Source of the DNA: Baylisascaris procyonis
Taxonomy: Eukaryota; Nematoda; Chromadorea; Rhabditida; Ascarididae
NCBI GenBank assembly: GCA_037389465.1
Contig: JAZARR010000074.1
Span: forward strand, 558,001 to 622,000
Length of the DNA stretch: 64,000 nucleotides
Reading direction: 5' to 3'
The notes below the pieces were generated by a model. It saw nothing but the letters and a program-made list of their open reading frames with translations, had not been told where the DNA came from and did not search any database. Positions 12,082 to 26,023 of this stretch are shown here, in pieces. The position numbers and the translations under genes are program-made. Position 1 is the first letter of the stretch. Every line of letters begins with the position of its first letter.

Positions 12082-12962
12082 TGAACGATGTGCACTATGT
12101 TGGCAATAAAACGGCTTTACGATGCGGCAACTCTGTCAATTATGGAGGGATTACTATAACGAAGTTCAGTAGAAGTATCTTAACAAGAAAAGAGTGTCAC
12201 GCGACTGCATCCGTGCCAACTAATAGGTTATCTGAAGAATAACAGACCACTGCCTAACGCGTGGGTGAACAGATCCTTGCTCAAGCTTTTTTCTTGGACC
12301 GTCGATATTTCTATCTTTATACTCTCCAATTCTCTGCTGCACTCGAAACTGCCCGATATCTTGAAGGGGACGATATGTAAATGTGGTTAATAAGCAAACT
12401 GGCCTGGTCCGAAGAGGGCATGGCCATTTGTGCCCATCCTCTTCTCAAGCAATGTGCACTAACTTCCTGCTTGGTTCGTCAAAAGGTTGATCACGAGGGG
12501 GACACTCCTCAGTTCTGCGATTGCCCGGCACCTCAAACTTGGGTAATTAAAACTTAGTATAGTTTCAAACAACATTATAACGGCACCTAAGAAACGGATA
12601 CAAGAACATCATAAAACGTGGCCTCAGATAGCGAAGGTAGTTTTTGCTGACGCGTTAACGAACAAGATGCAAGCGTATTGCAAAGAGATTGCTAAGCGTC
12701 CGTATTATTGACAACCAACGATGATAAGCAAGTTGAAAACATAAATCCAAGGGTAAAACAATAAAAACCGAATAACGTTGACAAACGTAGGAGGATTGCA
12801 CTTCCACACGAATCGGAACGCCGATTTACTGAAGTGATATACTAGCTATGCAAGATGTCGGATCTGACAATTTCGTGAGCTGCTGCGTTGAGACGCATTT
12901 CAGTTTCATTCCTCTGGTAGCCAGATAACTCGCTCGCATGTCTTCGTTAACGACTTAAAGGC

Positions 12963-13032
12963 GAAAAAATTCAAAAAATTCAAAATTCAAAGATTCAAAA
13001 AGAAAAATTCAAAAAGAAAAAATTCAAATACA
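12963..13032. repeat. Irregular A-rich TTCAAAAA repeat (unit 1)
   Basis: About 70 bp of imperfect ATTCAAAAA/ATTCAAAAAG repeats. Unit 3 has a short unrelated stretch at this place (about 47,307-47,321), so the repeat is copy-specific. Confidence 0.7.
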
Positions 13033-15831
13033 AAGGAAGGCGAAAAGGCTTCCGAGGAATACAGTAGTAATTCAGAGGAGTGGAGTGGAGAACAGAAGGA
13101 TCATGATAACTGTTCAAAGAAGTACTATATCGGCTGAAGTGAACACGATAGGTACTAACTGCAGAATAAAAGCACTTCGCTAGAATACGCAATAAGCAAA
13201 CAAATAGGTAAGCTTGTCAGGCGGACTGATGCGTAATTTATCATCCCAAAGAAGAAGCAGTTTCGTTGGTCATGATCCCAATTCAGAACATCTTCAGCGT
13301 CTTGCCTCTAAAATGATGCAACAATGGTTTCGGTGGTGGATGGAGGACTTACGGTAAAAGCTATAAGTTAAATAAGCACGCCATGTCAGTTGTTGGTAAA
13401 GTTAAATGCCTTGTGCAACATAGCAGTAATCAATACCTCTTAGTAGAACGCTAAAAAGTAGGTGGAAAAAGTCACAAGCGGAGACTGAGCAAAAAAAGAA
13501 AAGAGCTTGTGGCCTGTCGTATTTATTAAAATAATCCTGCGCAACCTGAAGTAATAGACGAGCAGATGGTTTCATCCATCGAGAGGATATCGCAGAGGTA
13601 GCAGCTTTCAAAGCACAATCATAAGCTTAATGGTGCGTCAGCTGGTCCGGCAATATCTTCAAGAGCTCGAAAGTTCGTCTTTATGGAATGCATTATGGAA
13701 AAGCTGCACCAATGCATATGCACTCATGTCTGTCTGTCCCTCTCTCCTTCAGTTTCAGCCTTGTATTGCATTAGTTTAAACGCTTTGAAAGGATCTGCAA
13801 ACATGAATTGTGCAAGACTATCGTACATTTCGTGCCGGCAGGTAAACATCTTTGCTAAGAAGAAAATAATCCTTTATAACTGAAAAACATCATTCATATG
13901 AGCCGCCTGGGGTAGCCGCCGGATGAATAAAAAGTGAAGCCATTTTACCGGTTATTTGGTTACTAGCCGCTGGCAGATAGGCTGAATGCGAAGACGTACT
14001 TGACGCCACCTCTTTGAATACGATTGGTTAATGAAGCAACGACTGTTTGAATGGCGCTTTGAAGCAGAAATTGCATTACGTGCAGCGTCAAGCTGCAAAA
14101 TTCACTCATACGAAGAAGATAAATTCCACAGATTACTTTTTCTTCATCGTTTCCCGTCATAAAGGCAGCATATTTCGAGGGCCGACAAAAGCTGACTTTT
14201 GAAACAATGCAGTATTGCGAAGCAAACTTTGTCCTTTTAAACAAATTGGTCGTTTAGTTCAGCGTGATGGCGTTTGCGATTTTGGATGGGAAAGAATTCC
14301 ATGTTTTTTCACTATATTCTGGATATACCTACATCTTCCTAAAGGACACTGGTCTCTTCGAGTTTACGATCAACACCAGCGCGTGGGTTGTGGAAATTTC
14401 GGAAAAGTCGTTAGGTGACGCTCAGCATTGTTCGAACGCCTTCAGTTAAATTCACTTTTGCACTTACCTCAGTTTGGACCAGACAACATCCATACTTGTG
14501 AAGAATACCATAGTAGAAGCCTCACATAGGGAGGTATTTAGGCAGGTCATTTGCAAGCATGAGGAATGGATATGGATTATGAACGGAACCTCGAGAGGTA
14601 CTACTAGATGCATTCCCAACGTTGTAAACAGCGATGCGTACCATCATAACTCTCAACGTCAAGAGATGAAATCGCACATTCATTTAAGTAGCGATTCGCT
14701 AATACGATATTATTGAGTATATGGGAGAAGTGTGGAACGAAATTAAGGTTTTCTCTAAAATCGAATTAAACAACATCAACATAGCAACTCTCGTGGACAC
14801 CGAGCAATTAACTTTAGATGTCTCAAGGAAGTATATTTGAGGTAGATCTCAATCGAAACAACTCGCAATGGTGTGTGGAAAACAATTATTATAGTCGGAG
14901 CATTAAAGTGGCTCATATTTATCGGATCGATCTGTTTAATAAATTGACCGAAATATTGATGCTTGCAACAGCGCATTGACACTCTTACTGATCCTAGCGC
15001 TCGTAGTAATCTTTCACAAAGGGAAGATTTTTGAAACCCGTTGAATCATAAGGTGCCATCCTACTTGAATGAACGGCAAGAAATTCTTACGTAACTTTAC
15101 TGTTTATAAAGTGAACCAACCCGAACGGTGTGTCATCTGATACTGCAGTTATACACGAGATTTCGCTCCTAAAATGCAGGAGTGATACCTGTGAATTAGC
15201 CATTGGGGATGCGCACGTGGATATCGAATAAGCTCCTGTTTAGAGATTTTATTCGAGAATGATTCTCAAAGACAGATCATTTAGGGATTTTTGCAGCTTT
15301 TCTTAATTCGACCACAAGATTTTACGAAATTACTTACAGATGCCTTTTGAAACTTCTGAACGACTGAGATATGACGTTGTTAGGCCCATTTCCTGAAAGT
15401 AAGTGACATTTGAGTTATGTTTGTTTGTATCGATCCGATTATTTCCGCAAACGCCCCTTACGGCTGAACTCGATGTGAAAATTGGTTGCCAAATGCTACC
15501 TTTCTAAAATAAGATCTGGAAAACGAGTAATTCCTAAGCAGAGATATTTGCTTTTGTTCGATGCGCATCAAACACTATTTCACTCTCTCGACAGCGCCTT
15601 CTACTGCAATTGGATGTTGTTAGTAACACGCACTAGCTCAAAAAACCGCATACCTTGCTAAAGCTCATGATGCACTCCCATGTTCATTAACGGCACCGAC
15701 TACCGAATGCCGCGCATTTGATCCTGTACTTTATGTTGGAGTGAAATAAGATTTGGCCACATAAAATTCGGGAAGTTGCTTCCTTTTTGCTCAGGGCTGC
15801 GTATGTAGTGCACTCAGACAGAGGATGAGAA

Positions 15832-16176
15832 ATGAAAGTCATAGGAGAAGCAGTCGATATGGTGCTGCAACAAGGGAATCTAGCACCGAGTTACGAGGGG
15901 ATGCGATCAACGAATAGTGGCGATTGGATGGTCGAATGTGTGACAATGGACGGTAAATGCGCGCAAATTCTGAAGTTGACTGGTCTGCACGAAGGCCAAC
16001 ATCATTTTTTACGCTTGTGCACTTCAATTGCTAATCAAAAATTTCGTTGGTTCGATACGATAACTTCTCGGACGTATAATGCGATCATGGAACTTCAACA
16101 GCGACGGTGGATCCTCTCGCATATCCTTGAACATTCAAGCAAAGCAGACGCGGAACTTCATGATAACTTCATGTGA
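15832..16176 (+). other. Reading frame with weak fibronectin-III resemblance (unit 1)
   Basis: A 114-residue frame beginning MKVIGEAVDMV. Residues about 30-68 resemble the Fn3 pattern of twitchin/titin proteins: a Trp (GDWMVEC), then LTGLHEGQ, then FLRL and an Ala-Asn. The usual tyrosine-corner residue is replaced by His. If real it is a stray or decayed domain copy: no flanking exons with matching phase or further domains are visible, and the frame ends at TGA. It could equally be a chance open frame. Confidence 0.3.
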
Positions 16177-17204
16177 CGAAGGCAGGGATTGTTTTGTGAC
16201 CACACTGCACTACACCCATTTAAACAATCGACGAAGCTAGACTTGTCGCCATGAAAACAAGTCAGAAGCGATTATGAGGTAAGTTGAGGACGAATAGAAA
16301 GAAATGTTCGGTTGGTGGCCGTTTGTGTTGAAATTGGGTTATTGCGTTCAGTGAGTTGAACCAGATTCACCAAACAGAACCCATTGTCCGCTCACTTACA
16401 TCGATATCGTGAAAACATTTCATCGATCACCATCTCCATCGGTGGATATAAAGAGGACTCCCCCCTTGATGACGTTAATTCGACACTTTATTATAGTTCG
16501 TTGAGCACGGATAAACAAAATGCTACTTGCTTTCACAAATAATATTCAACCTGAGAACATGAGAAATATCCTTGGGATCAAGTTTGAAGCTGTCAACGTG
16601 ACCAGGTTGTAATAATAATGGCTGTGATTGGCGCATTAGCGGCCTATAGCCTTAGCATGTAGCAGGTAGGCAACGGATTTAGTAGAATCGAACGAAAACG
16701 AGAGGAGTCACGATGTTGTAGAACGAAGATCCATATGAAAAGGTTTTGGAGCATTTACTCGATAAATTTAAACCGTGGTGACCCCGACATTAATGGTTTT
16801 TTATGCTGCCTTTTGATATATGGTCCAGTATTAAATTAAGTATGAGAATGAGAAGTTTGAATATAATTTTTGTCGATTCGGGAACAATCTTTAATAACTT
16901 TAAAGGCATCTTTAACAACGCGCATAATATTGAAGGTACATCAAGAAACATCTCCAGCAGCATTTAAAATCTCAAAATTGGGATTCCCCACAGACAACGG
17001 ACAAGGGCTTCCTTTACAATGAAAGAGATCACTACTTGATGTATTACTACTTTCCGAAAGCTGCCTTATGCATTCAGCCTGGAGATGTGGAGCCTTATTA
17101 TTCTTCCACCTTTGGCACCTTGTGAGTAGCTATACTGAATATTCTGAATGTAAATTCTGCTGGCTTCTTTTATGTGGTATTTTAAATATTACTCACATTC
17201 ACAG

Positions 17205-17210
17205 TTTATT
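17205..17210 (-). terminator. Poly(A) signal of GALE copy B
   Basis: AATAAA on the minus strand (TTTATT on plus), 24 nt after the stop codon, giving a short 3' UTR as is common in nematodes. Confidence 0.6.
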
Positions 17211-17233
17211 CACGTTATTGTGGTAGAACATCG

Positions 17234-20200
17234 CTATTTCTTGCTATTATTGTCATCACCGTCATTTGCTTCTTTACCGCCATAGCCGTTTGGGTTCTTC
17301 ATTTGGAAATTCCACATGTCACGACACATATCGTCCAAATCGAATTTACATTCCCATCCGAGCTTCTCCTTAGCTAGGGATGTATCACAGTAGAGACATT
17401 CCACGTCACCGGCACGCTTATCACAGAATTGCAACTTGATCTGCAAATAAAAGAGACGATAGTTTTGCTCATTTTGTATTAAACATGCCCTTCATAGTCG
17501 CTTAATAAAAGTACTGAAGTGATGTAATTTTCGACAGCAATATACACAGAAAATGTGAAATGTTGAGGGAAATTATTCACGGAAATGCAGAGAAAACAAA
17601 AAAAGCTTCGAACAGTGTCAGCAAAGCATCCTAAACACGTTGAGAACTGAGGTTCACTGTTTAGATGATTAGTATCATTATAAGAAAATGAATTGGCCGC
17701 GAACAACATCTGTGAAGTAATCTGATATCTAAAGAGCAAACGACGAATAAATAATGGGAGTTGCGGCTCATGAAACAGTAGTCAATGAGGCAAAAATTTA
17801 TTTTCTACTGAAAAAACTTCTGACTTCTTTTCCGGAGACCTTTCGAAACGACTCCACAACTTCCAGTATCGAACGGCCACGTCCCGTACCGAGATTATAA
17901 ATTTCACATCCTATATTCCCCTCTTTCCTGATTCGATCAAGGGCAGCAACATGCCCTTGTGCAAGATCGACTATATGAACAAAATCACGAATGGCTGTTC
18001 CTGAAAACTATATTACATTTTCATAAATGAGCGGACTTTTTAGTTCACTTTTCAGGAACACAGCTAACTCTAAGCTAAAAAGAGGGGCACTTTGCCTATG
18101 CTTTATACCCCCCGTCAAAGCGTTATCCCGAACACTGCGAAATGTATTCTCTAAAGGCAGGAAAGAACTGCCCATCCATCGCATTCGCGCAGCTTATCTT
18201 GGTGCTGCCATCGATCCTGAAAATAACTGCGTTCAGATGATTGCGACTTCAGCGACAACATTCACTTGTTATGAGTGACGCTAATGACTTAAGATCCCTC
18301 ACCGCACAGACATTATTTTGTGCATATTTCGACAGAAGTGAGGAGGAAAAAACTGCAGTTGATCCCCTTCACCAATGCCGCGAACGTTTCTCGAATAAAC
18401 TGATCATGCATACTATTGCTCCTGGATTACCATGTTGTCGGTTTTCTGTTCTTTGCATTAAAAACTGCAATCACTCCGCGGCCTTCGTAGAGTTTAGCAT
18501 TATTACGAACGCACCATCTGGTGTATTATATGTATTGCCGAACACACGTAGATAAGGAAATTTTCCGATAGCAACTTGACTGAGGTACGGGGCAAGGTTC
18601 ACAGGAACACCTCTGGGATCCTCGCCGAGAAGACCTGACGGATGAGCACCGATTGGATTGAAATATCGTAGCATAATAACGTGCCAGTCCTGAAGACATC
18701 TTTGTTAATCTTAAGTATCACTGAATGAATTATTAAATACCATGTTAACCTTCCACAGATTTTCAAAGGGAGCACCCAGAGTTTGCATGTGGTCCTATGT
18801 GCGTGTGTTTGTGTGTGAGGGAGCGGGGGGTGGGGATGGGATACTGAAACATTCGACATTCCACAGCCTGCACGATATTCATGCCAGGATATGAGGTGAG
18901 CAAGGCAGTAAGTGCATCAACACTTATTAACGTGACGAAGACGATCGTGTATGACGAGGCAGGGAAGAATTTCATGTAAAGCACAAGGGCAGAAAAAGAT
19001 CCATTGAAGTTAGCAGGATCTGAGGAACGGCTTATTGCGAACGATTGTGCAAGAAGGCGGTACCCAACGATTCCTGATCAGTCAAATATGTCAAAATCCA
19101 CTCATTTCTGTTACCTTCTCAGCATCAGCCGTATCAATCAGCATCTTCTCGGTTATGTACTTCGTCTGTGCGTATGGATTCGTGATGCTGCTCCCTGTTT
19201 TACTCGTCTCTGTGAGAGGAAAAGTCTCGCCGACGCCGTAGACAGTTGAACTGCTGGAGAAAACGAAATTTTTCACGTCATATTTCTTGCACAGCTGAAA
19301 CAAACTTATATGTTACATGACGGGCATGCAGCAAACAATCGAAGAGTTGACCTGGTTCTTTCAAAAACGGTTTCCTATCTTTTCTAGGGCGAAGAGCACA
19401 CTCGCCAAATACCACAAGTGTGATTCCTATGTCGTAATTGAAGCAATAGCTGAAATTCACATACAAACTTGAAATCATCCACTTCACTGAATCATAGAAA
19501 ATTGAATAATCTTGCATTATCTGTTGAACAGTTTTTATTATAATGAAACCAGAAACGTTGAGCCGTTAGAAAATGACGACGGTTGTATCACGTTTATGAC
19601 ATTTCTTCTATACGTTTTCAACCTTTTCAGCTATGGAACACTTCTGTCGTTTTATTCATCGCCGTAGTATTCTTCTATTAGGGTAATTGCTAGCGCGATC
19701 TTTGATCTTAAAATACTCAGTATAAACGGCACTCCACCGAATTAACAGCAGTCGTACGTACGGCGGGAAGTTGTTCTTGATGTTCGGTGTGTAAACTGAT
19801 GTCACTATTTTAGTGAGAGAAGTGTAAGTGGCACCATGGGAACTGATCATCTTGTCTGATCTTTCATGAAAATGAATTATTAGTTATGCATCTATTTCTT
19901 AACTCCACATCAATTTGGCTCACCTTCCCCTTCCCTTCATCTATTCGCATCTGCTCCAATCTTTAAGCATTATTGTGTGTCCATAGAAGCGTTGAGAAAT
20001 CACGGTGTGCTATGTATTATTTCGACATCTGAAATGCACAGCTGAGTCTTGAACACAGGCCCCGGAATGACAGAGTTTTCTGCAAGGGAATTTCGCTCAC
20101 ACATCGCTTCGCTGGACAGTCACCACTTTGGAATTTTCAGATTTCTGCGTAAGGTAGCTGATATGCCCAGTTATTCACATTAACGTCCAAAGAGGTAAGC

Positions 20201-21425
20201 AAACCGCAGAAACTCACGCAGATTAAATTAATCGAACCAATCAAATTATTTTTGTAGAATTCCAGCGGTCGCTCCGTCGAATCTCCGACGCCTTTGATGG
20301 CTGCCAAATGAATGACGGCGTAAGGTTTGTTCTATAATGTCAAGGTATTGTTTGAAAGAATAAAAAAACAAAGCACTCACGTAATTCAATCATATAGTGA
20401 GAAACCTCCGGGATTTCATCTAGTTGCGGACAAGGTGGATTGGGTTCTGAATATGTGGAAAGCCTCTCTTGAGTTTTTTTGTAAGCACTACACTCGAACC
20501 CCAAGTACATCGATATTTCTGCTCATCTTGGCCATGGAAACTAGTCATTTCAGATAAATGCATGAGTCTGCAGTGCCAACTTATCTCAGCAAGAACAAAA
20601 GATATATCGTGATGCCTTGTTAAGGACTTGCAACGACTTCAACACCTTCTACCTAAGACGAGGCAGAGGAAAGGAAAAGCGGCAAGCTGAACAAGTTGCA
20701 AACCTTGCGAAAAACTTCCTCGAGCTCCGCATTATTGCAGAGATCGCAAAATTGAAATGGAGCGCGCTTTGCAGATAATTTCTCGACGCGCTTCAAACTT
20801 GCTGCATTTCCGTCAGCATCTGAAGTAAACAAATCAATATTAACAGCTTTATGTTCTCGCCGAATTGCTTTGTAAGATATGCAGTCAAGTTTTCATTTTG
20901 TGTTGTTTTCAATGTAGCTATGAATAGTTCCTTGGAGGAATCGTCTTTCATAGCGAGCATTTGATCTTAACTTCCCTAGGCTCATGCATCTTGCACTAGA
21001 TAAAACGCCTTGGTTTTAACTTTATCGAAGCGCGAAAATTCGGGCAATGAAAGTTGTAAAACACGCAGCATATTCCTTTTGGAGATTTCACTGATCCGAT
21101 TCACTGGCTAATGAGAGGCATCGTACCAATCATATGAGATTTCTTATGTGCCGTGCTGATGACAATGACCACGTCTTTCGGGTGATAATTTTATCGAATT
21201 TGCAATAGACATGAGAGGTATTGCTATTCGCGTGATATTTCCACAGCAACTTTTAACGTGCGCATTTCATAACAAGGCTGAAAGCTTGAAACATATTTAA
21301 TTAAACGCAACTTGCACCGCGTTGACAAAATTGTCGATGCAAACCACCTCATAGCCAGCGTTCAGAAGTTCTAAGGTTACAAAGCTGCCGATGAATCCAG
21401 CTGCGCCTGTCACCAAGATCTTCAT
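17234..21425 (-). CDS. gale: UDP-glucose 4-epimerase copy B (complete)
   Basis: Complete seven-exon gene. Exons on the minus strand: 21425-21312, 20819-20704, 20331-20218, 19294-19115, 18689-18515, 18000-17825, 17440-17234 (stop 17236-17234). The product is about 360 residues, against about 350 in other animals, with an extra acidic/lysine tail (ends NNSKK). Motifs: [11 protein letters not shown]-binding loop (residue 6), SSSSTVYG (about 128-135), YAQTK catalytic Tyr/Lys (about 156-160), LRYFNP (about 181), YNLGTGRG (exon 6), and [18 protein letters not shown] in the last exon, matching the family's DVAACYAN..LGW. Exons 2 through 7 join in phase, with GT-AG introns (the exon 6 donor is GTCAGA, weak). 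The exon 1-2 join is one base out of phase with the visible donors. An AATAAA lies 24 nt past the stop. Protein is identical to copy C. Confidence 0.93.
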
Positions 21426-21438
21426 CTCCTCGCCTGAG

Positions 21439-21447
21439 CTAAAACAC
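21439..21447 (-). promoter_or_regulatory. Probable spliced-leader acceptor of GALE copy B
   Basis: Same GTGTTTTAG site as in copy A, 13 nt before the ATG at 21425. Position and composition fit nematode trans-splicing; this is inferred, not shown. Confidence 0.5.
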
Positions 21448-24400
21448 AACCTCTGCTGAATTGAATTACTACAATAAACGGATATGAGCACAATAAACAG
21501 ACCCACGCAAGCGAATATCTCATAGGGCGCTAAATAATACATAAGAGGTGCGTACAGCTCATCACTTTATCTCTAGGAAACAAAAAGTAGCCACCAAAAA
21601 GCTGCTATGGCTGAAAATATTTAATAAAATATTTCAAAAAAAGTGCTCATAAGCAGGCCTTCGTAAAAGGAGCCCCAGTGAATGCCTCGGCATGTGAAAT
21701 GGCGAATCGTATTTCTATGGTGGACATTCCACTGCGGTGAGCGCCCCCATCGGGGGGATTTAGTTTCTCAGAATCTCCCGCGAGGGCTGGCGCAGCTCCT
21801 AAGGGGGGAATCCCTGGGAGGCGGAAGAGTGAAAACGCCCGTTTCTCTTGCGAGACTTTTCACACCGTTGATGATGTTGTGCGGTATTGTTTTCATGGGA
21901 AGCTGCCACAAGAAGAATTTTTGAAAAGGTGCAGTCTTGGCGTATCCTTGGCAACTCGTTTCATATAGAAATTGCAACTGAAGCCCAAGATGTATTTTAT
22001 TGCCAAGAACACTTGCATGCTTTGTTAAATGCCTATGGCAGTGAGATTTTAGCAACTGCTCCAAAGGAAGGTTATTCACTTCGTGATCACTGAGAAGGCG
22101 CTGTGATAATGCAAGTTGCATGGGGACAAGGAGGGTAGTGAAGGGCCCTTTCCTGTGATGAAATCCCTTTCCGCATCATAGATATTCTGCCCATAAGAAT
22201 TGGCCAAAAAATACGCAAGAATTTCTGCATCGTTTGAGCTTCATAATATATCGCTTAAACGGAAGTCAAGTTCTGGATATGTTTATCTCGTATATCTCCT
22301 AAGCGGTTTCAACTTGGGTTTCACAAGTCTGCTTCGTGTACTTTTAAGCAATCTATAAGCAGTTTCTATCGCATAACGTTTCGATCCGGTGCATCTGATT
22401 TGATAAGGTCTTTAAAAACTCCGCACATGAAATCGATACACCTGCATAGTCGCACTGATCTCATTGGCATCCAAAAAACACACTAAGAAACAAGAAACAG
22501 ACGACGAAATTTAAGAAGATGATTATTTCGCAAGGCACGTTTCGCCATTTCCCTCGAGACATTGGATCTGTATTATGGCATCTTGCCGAAAAGAAATCAT
22601 GTAACCAAAAAAACGCCCCCCTCCCCCCATACCAACAATTTATACCATTCTAAATTCTGTTCTCAGTGACAGCCGTTAATAATGTAGCGCAATGTTGACA
22701 CAAACTTTAGTAAAACGTTATTACAACAAGTGAAAAAGGTGACTTTCAAGGGTGAGGTTGAAGCAATAGAAAGCTCCGGAACTCATAAACCTTGAGGATT
22801 CTTAGATCACTGTGATTTGAAAGCAAAAAACTGAACACAGATCTGAGCCTTTTTTTACATCTAAGAGAAAGAATAAGAAATGGATGAAACTAATTGAAAT
22901 AATTATATACTATAATGAAAGCATCGCTCAGCCATCGTCCCCACACACTATCAGAAGAAGAGAACTGAATAACGGGTGCGCGGAATTAAAAGATGCATCC
23001 CTTCTTTAGGTGATGTAGAGCGAACGGCACACCACCGTTTTCATCATGACTTCATTCATTCTTCGCTCAAAACACCTTATTGTCAAACTCGCACATCCGC
23101 GGGGTTATTTTTGTTTCAGAGCAGATCAGAAGGTAGCTGGAAAGAAGGAATTGTACTCCTTCTATTTCGCTGTGAGCATTGTTCGCGAATTCTGGCCATG
23201 ATACACTCAGAAACTCTGGTTTTCCGGAAATTCCGTGATACCTGTTTTGATTACTATCGGGAGTCAGTTATTTCGGCACAATTTGTAAAATTGTTTAAAA
23301 AAAAAGACGCCAAAAGCATCGAAAATTTATTGCCTCAGACGATTTCTCTTTAAAATTAAATAGAAAATTCGCTTCGTTCACGCCCTTGTTTAATTTATCG
23401 CTAACGGTGATTAATTGCTGTCAATGTTTGTATGCAAGGTCTCACCTGTCATTTGCTTCCTTTATAACTGGAAGATTGTTCGGCGATGAATGAGCGATGA
23501 TCTTTAACCGCTATTGTTCAGATGTGCTTGAGATATTGTGCGTTACCCACCCGAGATCGTGGAGGGAAATAGCTCGTTTCAAGGGACAGCGTATTGATTT
23601 TTTCATCCTCGAATGAAGCAAATTTTCATAACCTTATGGTGCTATTCAGCTCTCCGTTCCGCACAATATTACACAGTGAACATCACAGTAGGAATTCAGG
23701 TACGTCGGCCTTGGTTGCAGCAGTCTGGTACTTCCAGATGCCGATGATAGAACGGTGTTCATGAAAGGTGATAAATAAAAAAGCTACTTTCTGAAAAAAA
23801 AATACATGAAATTCTGCAAGGTTATGCAGCAACCGAGGTCGGAATGTCGTGGAGGTGATGCCATTCTCAAGAAGATAAATGTTTGAAGACAGAGCGAAAG
23901 GATAAAATTTGAAAAGCGAATCGCGATGATGGAGTACAATATTTGTGACATAGCGGGACAACTAGGCGGTTCTCTATTTGCATTCCGCGCAGCGAACTTT
24001 ATTTTCTTGAATTTCAACAGTTCTTGCAATATTCAAACCAAAGCTCATCTGTGCAACTTCCTATCGCTCTTCAGATCTTGAAAACCGCTATTTGCAATAA
24101 TCGGGTACTTCACGATCAACTGGAAGACTCTATAGCATGAACATCACATAATAATAAAAATCTTTATTTATAGAATCAAGAAACCATGGAATCGTGCACG
24201 GAAGCAATAAAGCATGCGTATAAAAGCTGCACATACGTTTAAAAACCCAAAAGGCGGTTAACGAAAAAAAAAACCAGACATCATGAGGAAAAGAGACACA
24301 TAGGAATACAGAAATGAACATGTGACATTTAGTCGCAACCGGCAAGCAGCGGATATCGCCGACAGATCACGCTGCTCGAAACGTCGCTTTACGCACGAAA

Positions 24401-25082
24401 ACTTACCAGCCATACCACATATGGTAAGAAGTTCCAGACTGGAACAACACGAAAAGGAAAACAACGAAGTGCATCACTTCGATTCTTTGACTCCTTTTAA
24501 TTTGAAGATGGTGCAAACTTTGTAAAAAGAAAATGCTCTCGAACGGAATAACTGCGAAACCTCTGACAGTCTCGAAGCATAAATATAAGTCGAACTGAGC
24601 TCTGCGATGCCGCAAAGGTTTCTAATCAAAAATACGAAGGCGCTGCTTGTAATTAGGCTGGAACGATCCACGAAAAGCTTTCCCGAGGGCCGCGCTAGCG
24701 AAGCGACACTGAATTTCGTTAATTACCCCGATATCTTTTTTTCACTGATGGGGACCAAACCTAACTACAGTACGCCAAAAATGAAGCTACAGTAAGCAGC
24801 GAAACCTTTCCGACACTTTTCTACGTAAATGTATAGCACTGCACGAAAAAACAATTGGCAACTTCAGCAGCCCTCCGCGAAACTTCAACACACTGATTGT
24901 GCCAGCTTAGATTGGAGCTCATGTAAGCATTTAAATCCTTCTATACTTCCTTTGCAGGAATGCCGAGACTGCACAAACGCAGAGGACATGAAGCCGAGAA
25001 ATTTACGAGCACGACAAAGCATTTCTCAGCGCATGTATCATGTTGCCATAGCTGTAACCACTTTTCCAGTAAAACCTTGCAT

Positions 25083-26023
25083 TGAAATAACGTACCCGAA
25101 TAAGGGCTCAATAACAGAAATGTACATTTTCAAATCATCAATATAAAGCTTGCAAGAGCTTAGTAAATTTTCTGCGATGTCATTTATGAAATAGAAGGGC
25201 CCAGAATTCTACAATGCGGGACTCCACTGAGCAAAGAATGAAGCGAAGACAAGGCATCTCCAACTTTCGTTCTGAAACTTCGTCCGCTTACAATCTTTCA
25301 ACAAGCTAGGACAGCGCTATCTATTCCACGGGTCCTCAGCTTGAATAACAGTTTCAGGTTGGTCACCAGTCAAAAGCCCTGGCAGAATCAATACATACGA
25401 CATCTGTTTGGAAACCGCCATTGAGAGCTTCATACCAGTGGAATTAGGACGTTGGAGTGCAGAATTTCCCTTGAGGAAGCAGTGCTGGTCATCACTGATT
25501 ACACTATAAAGGCTAAGCTGACTCAGAATTGATTTTCTTGGAATAATTTCAAGCACCTTGCAAAATGATGACGTATGACTAATGGGACGGTAATTGCAAA
25601 CACGGCTTAATCGAGGCTTTTTCGGCAATGATACCGCATTTGCAGTTATCCCAGTATTTGGAACAGTGCCTTACACAATTTCTTCGTGAATCACAAATGA
25701 AAGCAATTGTGAGATCTTGGGCGTCACGGTCACGGGCAGCCGAAATCCTTTAGAGAGTGTAACTTCACGCTAATGGCATTCAGGGCGAATTCCATTTACA
25801 GAAAAAAAAAAGCATTACATTGCTCACCCCTAATGAATAAAAGACAAACAATTGGTGTGAAGGAATCTGCTTCATGCAACGATAAAACTGCCACTGATTC
25901 AAGAACGATAAATTCCTCCGCAATTCACTAGTAAACCAAACGTTATGAGGAATATATTCAGGAAATAATTCGCTGCTTTCGTCTATGCTTAAAGTGACTT
26001 TAGCGTGCAGGCACACAGTTGAA
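25083..26023 (-). pseudogene. LINE reverse-transcriptase relic, unit 2
   Basis: Same element in unit 2. It differs from unit 1 by several residues (QHCFLKGNSA instead of QHRFLKGSSA), and the stop before the catalytic motif is absent, so FINDIAENLLSSCKLYIDD reads through. Still broken upstream by frame changes. Confidence 0.8.

Larger units (their letters stand above)
3681..17204. other. Spacer between GALE genes, unit 1
   Basis: About 13.5 kb upstream of GALE copy A and downstream of copy B. Apart from the LINE relic, the 321-bp insertion, the candidate exon and the Fn3-like frame listed separately, I see no gene. Open frames elsewhere (e.g. 4,001-4,354 minus, 5,212-5,589 plus, 14,264-14,449 plus) lack splice context, start context or family similarity and are left out. 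No tRNA-like or rRNA-like sequence was noticed. Confidence 0.55.
2784..20550. repeat. Tandem unit 1 (about 17.77 kb)
   Basis: Starts at the shared string CAGATAAATGCATGAGTCTG, which recurs at 20,551 and 37,994. Nearly base-identical to unit 2 except for a 321-bp insertion (6,250-6,570), clusters of substitutions near 5.9-8.0 kb, and small homopolymer changes. It carries exons 1-2 of GALE copy A at its left and exons 3-7 of copy B at its right. Confidence 0.95.

Noticed and set aside
16500..17200. Possible extra exons between the Fn3-like frame and the GALE terminal exon
   Set aside because: Only short frames with stops; nothing matches a family or gives consistent splice phases.
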